Shown piece by piece: positions 34,378 to 41,450 of a DNA stretch of 41,450 nucleotides (position 1 is its first letter; the number at the start of each line of letters is the position of its first letter). This stretch comes from JBNJEM01 sp051745935 (lineage in GTDB: Bacteria > Planctomycetota > Planctomycetia > Pirellulales > Pirellulaceae), in contig JBNJEM010000003.1 of NCBI GenBank assembly GCA_051745935.1, positions 1 to 41,450 on the forward strand. Direction: 5' to 3'. Position numbers and translations under genes: made by a program. The notes beneath the pieces are model-generated. The model was not told the origin of the DNA and made no database searches. It worked only from the letters and a program-made list of their open reading frames with translations.

Positions 34378-36531
34378 ATGCAAAACACATCGCGCGCGCT
34401 ATGTAGCGTATTTGTCATTGTGTTCGTGTCGGTTTCCCCGGCCGCGGGAAGCGATCAACTGGATTGGGTTCAGCCGATGCGTCGGGTCCATGCCGAGGGC
34501 CAGGGGGAGAAGGGTGTGTTGGTCCACTTCGGCGACTCGATCACGTACTCGCTGGCCTACTTCGCGCCACTGCAGTATGTGGACAAGAGCGAGCTGCCCG
34601 CCGCCGCCCGCGATGCGTTGAACGTGGTGGACGCCCATATGCGGGAGGAATGCTATCGCTGGAAGGGTCCGGAGAAAGGGAACTATAGTGGCCAGACGGC
34701 GGCATGGGGCTTGAAAAACGCGGACAAGTGGATTGCGACACTCGAGCCCGAAGTCGCCTTGATCATGTTCGGGACGAATGATATCCGGCGCGAAGGAATC
34801 GAGGCCCACGAAAAGAACCTCCGGGCCTTGATCCAGAAGTGCCTGGACCAGGGCGTGGTCGTGATCCTCAGTACCATTCCGCCCATGCACGGCATGGAAG
34901 CGAAGGTGCAACGCGCCGTTGAGGTACAACGACAAGTGGCTGCCGATCTGAACGTACCGCTCATCGACTTTTACGCGCACATCATCAACCGTCGTCCGAA
35001 CGACTGGGATGGATCGCTGCCGCGGTTTCAGGAGCACGGCCAATGGGAAGTCCCAACTCTCATCAGCGGTGATGGTGTCCATCCCAGCAACCCGCGGCGA
35101 TGGAAGAACGACTACACGGAGGAAGGTTTATGTCGCAATGGCAATGTCCTGCGGAGTTATCTGACGTTGATGGGATACGCCGAGGTAATCAATGTCGTGA
35201 TCAAGGGCCGGGAACCGAGCGATATCGGCCGAAAGATCCTCGGCCCGCGTCCTCCCAAGCCGGCCGAGTTGCCCGAAATTGAAACGCCCGGGCCCGAAAC
35301 CAGCGAAAACAGCCAGTTAATTGCGCCGCCGACGCAGGACTGGTACCCGCCGGCGCCGTCGCTCCCCGAGCCCACGGGCCATGTGATCGTCGCGGAAACC
35401 GTGAATGAACTCTACGCGGCCGCCGAAGAAGTGAAGCCCGGCGGCACCATTCTGATCGCCGAGGGTTTGTATCGGATGCCGCGTACCTTCCACGTCAAGA
35501 CCGACAGCGTGACGCTACGTGGCCGGAATGGAGAACGGACCAAGGTCGTCCTCGATTTTTCCGATTGCCGTCACCACGAAGGCATCGCGATCAGTTACTG
35601 CTCCGGCGTAACAATCGCGGATTTAACCGTACAAAACGTGCGACAGAATGGAATCAAGATCAATTCGAATCACGATGTCGACAAGGTCAGGATCTACAAC
35701 GTGCTCAGCCATAATGTCTGGCAACGGCACATCAAGGGACCGCGAGTTCCCGACAAAAACGGGAAGGCGGATTTCGTGGAGGCTTGTCGCGTGGAGTATT
35801 GCTTCTTCTACAACGACCGTCCGAAACAACGTGGTGACGAGCCATGGGAGGACTCGAATCCGGCCATGGGCTTCAACTACATCGGTGGAATAGACATCAT
35901 GTGCGCGCGGGGCTGGACCATCAGTGACAATGTTTTCACCGGGATCCGCGGCAAGACGGGGGAAGCCCGAGGGGCCATATTCATGTGGCATAACTCGACG
36001 GATTGTGTAATCGAACGTAATTACATCATTGACTGCGATAGCGGTATTTGCATGGGGAACAGTAGCGCTCGCGGCCCGCGGCGTCATGCAAACGGGTTTA
36101 TCGTCCGCAATAATTTCGTGGTGCGTTGCAGCGAAAGCAATATTCTGGCCGATCACACTCGAAACTGCGGAATCTTGAATAACACCGTGCACGATCCGGA
36201 AAGCCCCACTGGCCGCTTGCTGCGCGTGGTACACGCCAACGACGGCCTGGTCGTTGCCAACAACCTGTTCAGTGGCCCTCGAATCGTGGCCCAGAACTAT
36301 GAGGGCCGCGTCGAGCTGCGGAATAATCTGATTCGTCCCGTCGCACACTACTTCGTCAACGCCCCCGAGGGCGACCTACATCTAACCCGTGACGCCACCG
36401 ACGCGATCGACCACGCAACCGTCGATCCCGACGTGCGGGTGGACGTGGATGGCCAGTCACGAGGCAAGCGGCCGGACCTCGGGGCCGACGAGTTGGGCCT
36501 GCCCGGTGGCGTCGAGAATCCCTCGGATTAG
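34378..36531 (+). CDS. SGNH/GDSL hydrolase fused to right-handed beta-helix
   Basis: 717 residues with a signal peptide (ALCSVFVIVFVSVSPAAG, about 7-24). The N-terminal domain (about 30-290) is an SGNH hydrolase: VHFGDSITYS with nucleophile Ser54, a Gly in YSGQTAAW (105), FGTNDIR with Asn134, and GDGVHPS with Asp232 and His235, so all four blocks are present. A Pro/Glu linker (about 290-350) leads to a beta-helix domain (about 360-690) with VTIADLTVQNVRQNGIKI, WTISDNVFTGI, CVIERNYIIDCDSGI and FIVRNNFVVRC repeats, ending RPDLGADELG. SGNH enzymes in such settings remove acetyl groups from polysaccharides, and the solenoid could bind or cleave the same chain. AAAGG precedes the ATG. It converges with the next gene across 28 bp. 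Confidence 0.88.
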   Translation: MQNTSRALCSVFVIVFVSVSPAAGSDQLDWVQPMRRVHAEGQGEKGVLVHFGDSITYSLAYFAPLQYVDKSELPAAARDALNVVDAHMREECYRWKGPEKGNYSGQTAAWGLKNADKWIATLEPEVALIMFGTNDIRREGIEAHEKNLRALIQKCLDQGVVVILSTIPPMHGMEAKVQRAVEVQRQVAADLNVPLIDFYAHIINRRPNDWDGSLPRFQEHGQWEVPTLISGDGVHPSNPRRWKNDYTEEGLCRNGNVLRSYLTLMGYAEVINVVIKGREPSDIGRKILGPRPPKPAELPEIETPGPETSENSQLIAPPTQDWYPPAPSLPEPTGHVIVAETVNELYAAAEEVKPGGTILIAEGLYRMPRTFHVKTDSVTLRGRNGERTKVVLDFSDCRHHEGIAISYCSGVTIADLTVQNVRQNGIKINSNHDVDKVRIYNVLSHNVWQRHIKGPRVPDKNGKADFVEACRVEYCFFYNDRPKQRGDEPWEDSNPAMGFNYIGGIDIMCARGWTISDNVFTGIRGKTGEARGAIFMWHNSTDCVIERNYIIDCDSGICMGNSSARGPRRHANGFIVRNNFVVRCSESNILADHTRNCGILNNTVHDPESPTGRLLRVVHANDGLVVANNLFSGPRIVAQNYEGRVELRNNLIRPVAHYFVNAPEGDLHLTRDATDAIDHATVDPDVRVDVDGQSRGKRPDLGADELGLPGGVENPSD

Positions 36532-36559
36532 CCTGTTGAACGGACTACCGACTACGCCT

Positions 36560-39229
36560 TCATGGATGAGCGGAAAAGTCGTCCAAGTAAATCAACGTCT
36601 TCTCCCTCGCATTACTCATGAACCCCATCCAGTTCACCTTGTAGCACTCCGGATCGGCGAAGGGTAAATCGCGCCAAACACGGAGGTCGCCTTCGGGAGA
36701 GGTGACGCGGAGGGACCAGCTGCTGCCGTCGGCTTCGGACATGTCGGCCACCACCTCCAGCTTGAACCATTGGCCCGTGGGAAAGTCGGCGGTGATGTCG
36801 CCGGGCAGCTGGAGCTTGCCTTCGCGGATGGCGAAGCGGGGACCGGTGAGGTAGGGCGACTTGGTCTTGTAGTCGCGCCATTCGAATTGGAGGATCGCGC
36901 CCGTCTCGACGCGGAGCGCGAAGGAGTTGTGCACGCGGCCTTCCTCGTAGTTCATCCCGCGGACGATGTAATGCGGGTTGTAGGTCGCCCGGAGGCCTTC
37001 CGCGTCGATGATCTTGAGGCTCTGCTCCCCGCTGGCGGCCGTTTCGTCGGTGACGACGATGGCGTCGCCCTTACCCTCGACCCGGGGATCTCCGCCCGAC
37101 GGCGGCTCGCCGGGCTTCTCCCGTTCGTAGTCTTCGCGAATCGCCAGGGGCGGGGGCTCGGGGGCGATTCGCAGCGGCGGGAACGTGGTGGAAGCGGCCT
37201 TCTCGATCCACTCGGGATCGCCGTAAACGCCGGCCTTGGTGGTATCGAAGCGTTCGAAGTCGAGCTGGAAAACGGGGGAATCCTCGGCCAGGCGGAAGTC
37301 GTATTCGTCCGGATTCCTGAACTTGGGGTCGGCAATGATGGACCCCTCGTCGTGACCGGCCTCCTGCCACTGAGCCAGAGACTTGCCGGCGAAATCAAAG
37401 GGCTCGCCGCCGACCTTCCAGTAGCAATTGCCGCGGGTGATGCTCTTCACCTGGTCCCAGCGGCTGGAGAGGAGCGTGCCGGTATCCCAGTAGATAATGT
37501 TGTTTTCGAAGGTGAAGGAGAGATGGTCTTCGACGCGGGTGGCCTGGAGTTGCTGTTCCTTGCTGAAGGCAAGGATATTATTGCGGACGATGTTCTCCCG
37601 GCCGTAGTGCTGGTGGAAGCCGCCGGATTTGACGCGGTAGACGAGGTTGTTTTCGAAGAGGATGTTCGAGCTTCCTTCATCGGTGTAGAGGCCCCAGCCG
37701 CCGTAGCTGTAGGCGTAAACGTCGTGGAAGACGTTGCCCACCACCTCCGTGCCTTCCGACGGGCCGAGGGTGTAGATGCCGCCCATGTCGCTGAGGACGC
37801 CCCAGCCGATATGGTGGACGTGGTTGAAGGCAATGCGGTTTCGCTTGGCCAGGCTGTCGCCGTAGCCCCAACGCCAGCCGGCGGAGATGCCCGTGTAGTA
37901 ATGGTCGGCGATTTCGTTATGGGTGACGGCGTTATCCGGGCTGTGCCCTATCCAGACCCCGACCGCGCATGGAAAAATCCGCCCGCCGCCGCGGATGATA
38001 TTATTGTCGACGGTGATGTGACTCGTATACTCCGGTTCCGTCTCGGGAATGCTCGACTCACCCATGCGGACACCGCCGGCGCCGGAATCGTGCAGGAAAC
38101 AGCGAGTGAGCGTGCACTCGCGGCAGCCCTTGCGGAACCAGACGACGTAGATGCCGACGTGGCCGAACTCGCAGTCTTCGATGTCGACGTTCCGCGCCCC
38201 GTCGGCCATGACCACCGCCTCGATCGGCGAAGCGGCCTGGGAGGCCTCGAAGCCGCCGGGTGGCGTGAGCCACTGGGCGTGGCGGAAGGTGAGCCCCTTG
38301 AAGGCGACGTGTTCGACGAACTTCTCGGCGGCCGGGTCGCCCTGAATGAGAAGAAATCGTTCGACGACCGGCGCAACGATCTCGGCGTTGGTCATGTCTT
38401 CACCCGGCAGGGGGTGATAGTAGAGCGTGCCATCGCGGGAAAGGAACCATTCACCCGGCTCGTCGAGCGCGTCAAGGAAGTTCTCGAGGTGGTAGCGTGT
38501 GTTACGGCGCCAAGAGTTCCACGATTTCATCCCGGCGCCGACGGTGACCAGAGCCTGCCGCTGGCGGTCGAGTTCATCGATGAATCGCCGAGTGTTGTCC
38601 CATTTGTGGTAGACCATCAAATTGACGTCGCGCAGTGCCTCGGGCGAAAGATCGGCGAGAACCTGGAAATCGTCCGGGCGCATGACGACGGTTTGCTTGG
38701 CCTTCTTGTGCCGCCGCGGCGAGCCGGCTTCGAGAACCTCTTCGTGCACGTTTTGCATGTGAAAGTAGAATTCGTTGGGCGTTCGCGCCCGGGTGGCGCG
38801 CCGACCGTTAACGAACAGTTGCTCGAAATACCAATCGCCGGCGGCGACTTCCGGGACTCTGGTCGTCCAGATGCCGTTCGGCCCCTTTTTCCAGCCATCG
38901 ATGGTTCGGCCGCCGGAAAAGACCGGCGCGGCGTCCGGCGCGGCTTCGTAGATGATCGGACTCTCGGCGGTGCCCCCATCTTGCGGCTGGAGAACGAGCG
39001 GTTCAGTGAGCGCGTATCGACCGTCGGCGACGACGACGCGGACCGGGTCAGTCAACGGGCCCTCGGCCTTGAGCGTTCGGACGGCGTCGCGGGCACGCCC
39101 GAGCGTGGCAAAGGGCGCGGCTTGGGTACCAGGGTTGTCGTCATTGCCGGTTGGAGCGACGTGGAATTCGCCGGCGGAGGCTATCGAGCCGGCCAGGAAT
39201 ACAAAGAATCCGATTGTCGAGCGAAACAT
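36560..39229 (-). CDS. Large exported beta-helix protein, GH141-like, with C-terminal beta-sandwich
   Basis: 889 residues. A signal peptide (MFRSTIGFFVFLAGSIASAG) is followed by EFHVAPTGNDDNPGTQAAPF and ARDAVRTLKAEG, the opening shared by family GH141-type solenoid proteins. Then comes VFSGGRTIDGWKKGPNGIW, and a long beta-helix (about 300-640) with NVDIEDCEFGHVGIYVVWF, ECTLTRCFLHDSGAGGVRMG and NILFENNLVYRVKSGG. A C-terminal domain (about 700-889: SFALRVETGAILQFEWRD; WFKLEVVADMS; IYLDDF) looks like a concanavalin-type sandwich that could bind glycan. GH141 includes a fucosidase of rhamnogalacturonan-II breakdown and a xylanase; the specificity here is unknown. The ATG at 39229 places the signal peptide first, so the 20 upstream codons are left out. 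Confidence 0.82.
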   Translation of the reverse strand: MFRSTIGFFVFLAGSIASAGEFHVAPTGNDDNPGTQAAPFATLGRARDAVRTLKAEGPLTDPVRVVVADGRYALTEPLVLQPQDGGTAESPIIYEAAPDAAPVFSGGRTIDGWKKGPNGIWTTRVPEVAAGDWYFEQLFVNGRRATRARTPNEFYFHMQNVHEEVLEAGSPRRHKKAKQTVVMRPDDFQVLADLSPEALRDVNLMVYHKWDNTRRFIDELDRQRQALVTVGAGMKSWNSWRRNTRYHLENFLDALDEPGEWFLSRDGTLYYHPLPGEDMTNAEIVAPVVERFLLIQGDPAAEKFVEHVAFKGLTFRHAQWLTPPGGFEASQAASPIEAVVMADGARNVDIEDCEFGHVGIYVVWFRKGCRECTLTRCFLHDSGAGGVRMGESSIPETEPEYTSHITVDNNIIRGGGRIFPCAVGVWIGHSPDNAVTHNEIADHYYTGISAGWRWGYGDSLAKRNRIAFNHVHHIGWGVLSDMGGIYTLGPSEGTEVVGNVFHDVYAYSYGGWGLYTDEGSSNILFENNLVYRVKSGGFHQHYGRENIVRNNILAFSKEQQLQATRVEDHLSFTFENNIIYWDTGTLLSSRWDQVKSITRGNCYWKVGGEPFDFAGKSLAQWQEAGHDEGSIIADPKFRNPDEYDFRLAEDSPVFQLDFERFDTTKAGVYGDPEWIEKAASTTFPPLRIAPEPPPLAIREDYEREKPGEPPSGGDPRVEGKGDAIVVTDETAASGEQSLKIIDAEGLRATYNPHYIVRGMNYEEGRVHNSFALRVETGAILQFEWRDYKTKSPYLTGPRFAIREGKLQLPGDITADFPTGQWFKLEVVADMSEADGSSWSLRVTSPEGDLRVWRDLPFADPECYKVNWMGFMSNAREKTLIYLDDFSAHP

Positions 39230-39272
39230 GGTGGTTGGACTCCAGGCGGGAAAGGGTAACGTGATTCTTGGA

Positions 39273-39351
39273 AGCCATAACAAAACCATGCCGATATCCC
39301 GTAATCAAGGGGTTTTGGAAGCGAGAGCTCGGTTTTGTTACGAGCTGCAAG
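39273..39351 (+). repeat. 80-bp stem-loop repeat, copy 2
   Basis: Contains TAACAAAACC (39278-39287) and its exact reverse complement GGTTTTGTTA (39331-39340), 43 bp apart, followed by CGAGCTGCAAG. It aligns with 34173-34252 in the same orientation, with the ends best conserved and the middle variable. Confidence 0.75.
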
Positions 39352-39444
39352 AAACCATAACAAATCGGGCGGCTTGCGGTCTACTGATACGGAATAGGAA
39401 TTTTAGCTGACGGCAAAAGACAAAGACACACGGAATGCTGAAAT

Positions 39445-39533
39445 TGTAGCGGCGGGCGTGAACCACCACGGCACAAGCCCGTGGCATCCATGCGGGCTTT
39501 GCGTGTCCAGGCCGTGTAGCGGCACCCGTGAAC
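39445..39533 (+). repeat. Two copies of a 19-bp motif
   Basis: TGTAGCGGCGGGCGTGAAC (39445-39463) and TGTAGCGGCACCCGTGAAC (39515-39533) differ at three central positions and are direct repeats 70 bp apart. Between them CCACGG and CCGTGG can form a stem. This is a short degenerate intergenic repeat of unknown role. Confidence 0.6.
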
Positions 39534-39700
39534 GGCTACAAACAAAGACACACGAAAAACGCGAAGACGCACGGTCGCTCACTTGCAACACGCCGGAACT
39601 TGTGGGATATTGCGAAAAAGACTTTGACTCGGATCGGACAAACAGCGAATCGGACCAACAGCGAAAGACGAGTTGATTTGCGTAACCGTGGAGATAGATC

Positions 39701-41290
39701 ATGAGCGCCAAACGAGCCGAAGACAATCGTCATGCCCATTGCCAGAGTGCCGATCACTGCCACTGCTGTCCAGACAGCGGTTGGCACAAGGAGTTGGCCC
39801 TGTCGCGGCGAGGGTTCCTCACGACGGCGGCGGCGGGGGGAGCCGTGCTGACGGGATTAAGCTGGAGCCATCTAGCCCAGGCGGGCCAGAGCCAAGTGTC
39901 CATGCCCCCCGCTCGTCAACCCCTCAAAGCGCTTCCCATCCTGGTCTGGGACCATGCTCATCGGGCGAAGCAGCGGAGCTGGCGGCACTGGGGGGGGATT
40001 CAGAGTCCGGAGGAGGCGGCCGAAGAGGTCAAGCGGATCCAAGGTGAACTGGACAAGATTACTCAACAGGCTGATTTTCCCGTCGAATTCATGGATGTTG
40101 CGTCGGTGAAGGACGTCAAGGAAATGGCCGATTCGCCCGAACTGAAGGCCGCGGACGTCGTGATCGTCTACGGTGCCGGCAGCCGCGTGAATGGTTGCCA
40201 AAACTTTGGTAAGGACGTAATCATCTTCCAGCGGCATCGCAGTGGTCCGCTCTATCTGCAATACGAAATCGTGAGCCCCCGTTTCCTGCGCCAGCACACG
40301 GATGACCTTGCGTTCGATCATATCACGTTCGATGACGTCGTGACCGATAGCTTGGATGAATTGACTTGGCGGCTGCGGGCACTGTGTGGTCTCAAAAACA
40401 CCAAATCCTGCCGAATCATGTGCGTCGGGGGAGCGGGGGGTTGGGCACAACCGGCCGGTGTGATCCCAGATCTGGTGAAGAAAATCTGGAACATGGATCT
40501 CCAAACCGTCCCCTATCCGGAACTCGGAAAACTGATTGAAGAAGCTCGCGCCGACAAGGCAACCGTGGCACTGGCCAAGCAACGAGCCGAAAAATATCTG
40601 GCGGAGCCCAACACCAAACTCGAAACCAAAAGAGAGTTCGTCGATAACTGCTTCTTGTTGGACCAGGTGTTCCGTCAAATCATGACCGAGGCCGACTGTC
40701 ACGCGATTACCGTCCAAGGCTGCATGGGAACGATCATGCCCAAAGCCTCGACCTCGGCTTGTTTGACGCTCAGCACGCTTAACGATGACGGGTACCTGGC
40801 ATTCTGTGAATCAGATTTCGTGGTCATTCCATCCGGCATACTGCTGGCCAATATCAGCAATCTACCGGTATTCCTCAATGACCCCACCTATCCGCATGAC
40901 GGAGTCATCACGCTGGCCCACTGCACGGGCCCGCGCGTGATGAATGGTAAGTCACGCGACCCGGCACGTATCGTGACTCACTTCGAGTCGGACTATGGCG
41001 CGGCGCCCAAGGTTGAAATGCCCAAGGGACAACTGCTGACCAATATCGCGCCGGACTTCAAGAGTGAATGTTGGATGGGACTGTTGGGTAAAATCGTGGA
41101 TGCCCCCTTCCTCCCCATTTGCCGCGACCAAATCGATGTGGAATATGAAGTGCCGGACCAATTGGTCGCCGAGCGGATGCCCGGTTTCCACTGGATGACG
41201 TGCTACGGCGACTACACGAAAGAAATCGGCTACGCGCTCCGCCGCGTGGGGATTTCCTGGGACAACCTCAGCAATATCCCGTCCGTGTAA
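39701..41290 (+). CDS. Tat-exported protein with L-fucose isomerase-like fold
   Basis: 529 residues. The body resembles the FucI/AraA-type sugar isomerase family (COG2407): VIIFQRHRSGPLYLQYEIVS, LTWRLRALCGLKNT, RIMCVGGAGGWAQPA, then CHAITVQGCMGTIMP, CLTLSTLNDDGYLAFCESDF and ITLAHCTGPRVMNGK. The Glu and His residues in CESDF and AHC are candidates for the metal site. A twin-arginine signal (LSRRGFLTTAAAGGAVLTG, about residues 33-51) is preceded by a Cys/His-rich n-region (HAHCQSADHCHCCPDSG, about residues 11-27), which is unusual. No alternative start removes it: a TTG at 39794 has its purine-rich sequence too close. GGAG about 8 bp before ATG 39701 supports the start. Activity as an isomerase outside the cytoplasm is untested. 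Confidence 0.8.
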   Translation: MSAKRAEDNRHAHCQSADHCHCCPDSGWHKELALSRRGFLTTAAAGGAVLTGLSWSHLAQAGQSQVSMPPARQPLKALPILVWDHAHRAKQRSWRHWGGIQSPEEAAEEVKRIQGELDKITQQADFPVEFMDVASVKDVKEMADSPELKAADVVIVYGAGSRVNGCQNFGKDVIIFQRHRSGPLYLQYEIVSPRFLRQHTDDLAFDHITFDDVVTDSLDELTWRLRALCGLKNTKSCRIMCVGGAGGWAQPAGVIPDLVKKIWNMDLQTVPYPELGKLIEEARADKATVALAKQRAEKYLAEPNTKLETKREFVDNCFLLDQVFRQIMTEADCHAITVQGCMGTIMPKASTSACLTLSTLNDDGYLAFCESDFVVIPSGILLANISNLPVFLNDPTYPHDGVITLAHCTGPRVMNGKSRDPARIVTHFESDYGAAPKVEMPKGQLLTNIAPDFKSECWMGLLGKIVDAPFLPICRDQIDVEYEVPDQLVAERMPGFHWMTCYGDYTKEIGYALRRVGISWDNLSNIPSV

Positions 41291-41450
41291 CGGCCCCCAC
41301 GCACGCGAGAATACCCAGTCTCCCGTGCCCTACCCACATCGCCCGGGGGCTCGGACTGGGCTGATGAAAAACCCGAAAATCGGACAAAATAGAACAAGTG
41401 GGTTGTCCCGAGTTTGTCGCGCGTGCTTGATTGAAGAGTGGAAGATTTCG
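41291..41450. other. End of window, no gene seen
   Basis: 160 bp after the isomerase-like gene. CCCAGTC (41314-41320) and GACTGGG (41354-41360) form a 7-bp inverted repeat around a 33-nt spacer, followed at a short distance by GATGAAAA; a weak terminator at best. No start codon with coding sequence follows before the edge. Confidence 0.4.

Larger units (their letters stand above)
39230..39700. other. Repeat-bearing intergenic region between divergent genes
   Basis: 471 bp that must hold promoters for both the beta-helix gene (minus) and the isomerase-like gene (plus). It contains copy 2 of the 80-bp stem-loop repeat, a duplicated TGTAGCGGC...CGTGAAC motif, and a duplicated ACAAAGACACACG (about 39419-39431 and 39541-39553). 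No gene is supportable. GGAG at about 39690 serves the gene at 39701. Confidence 0.55.

Noticed and set aside
36770..39259. 829-codon open frame on the plus strand opposite the large beta-helix gene
   Set aside because: It mirrors the minus-strand gene codon by codon and has no signal, domain or ribosome-binding site. The minus-strand protein has a signal peptide and family motifs. High third-position GC explains the absence of stops.

Overview
The window looks like chromosomal DNA from a member of the Planctomycetota (Pirellulales-like). The grounds are the mixture of families: exported DUF4838 and right-handed beta-helix proteins, Tat-exported Gfo/Idh and sugar-isomerase-like proteins, an HzsA-related multiheme protein with a discoidin domain, sulfatase and ThuA remnants, and a CusBA-type efflux locus preceded by a His-rich protein and a lipoprotein. 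Base composition is moderately to highly GC-rich, intergenic spaces are long, and genes mostly stand alone. No rRNA, tRNA or CRISPR array was recognised. Taxonomy is inferred from gene content only.

Layout: 77-2053 carries a pair of SPFH/band-7 membrane proteins. 2184-3558 is a patchwork of broken genes (sulfatase N-terminus, tripartite tricarboxylate transporter C-terminus, alpha/beta hydrolase with an internal stop). 4124-8615 holds two exported minus-strand carbohydrate-related proteins (DUF4838; beta-helix) with a decayed short-chain dehydrogenase between them. 8616-12808 is a gene-poor accessory region with a short orphan ORF, a zeta-toxin-like kinase overlapping a small partner gene, a decayed serine recombinase and a MITE/REP-like inverted-repeat element. 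12809-16061 has the HzsA-related three-heme protein and a ThuA remnant. 16875-18821 is a large orphan protein of unknown function.

19542-27231 is a metal-efflux locus: His-rich exported protein, lipoprotein, a double-length periplasmic adaptor, a CusA/CzcA-type RND pump and a DmeF-like CDF transporter. No outer-membrane factor is present in the window. 27395-36531 resembles a pectin/rhamnogalacturonan-type degradation region: LacI/XylR-like regulator remnant, GH105/88-type hydrolase, FG-GAP propeller protein, UroD-like protein, DapA-like remnant, Tat-exported Gfo/Idh oxidoreductase and a GDSL esterase fused to a beta-helix. 36560-41290 adds a large minus-strand beta-helix protein and a Tat-exported protein resembling L-fucose isomerase with an unusual Cys/His-rich N-terminus.

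A recurring theme is decay: eight gene remnants are identifiable among otherwise intact exported enzymes, several with the exact lesion visible (single stop codons replacing Tyr or Trp, and a 14-bp tandem expansion that breaks a reading frame). The strongest leads for new biology are the orphan 648-aa protein, the fused double adaptor, the discoidin-propeller-heme protein, the exported isomerase-like protein, and a pair of related 80-bp stem-loop repeats bracketing the GDSL/beta-helix genes.
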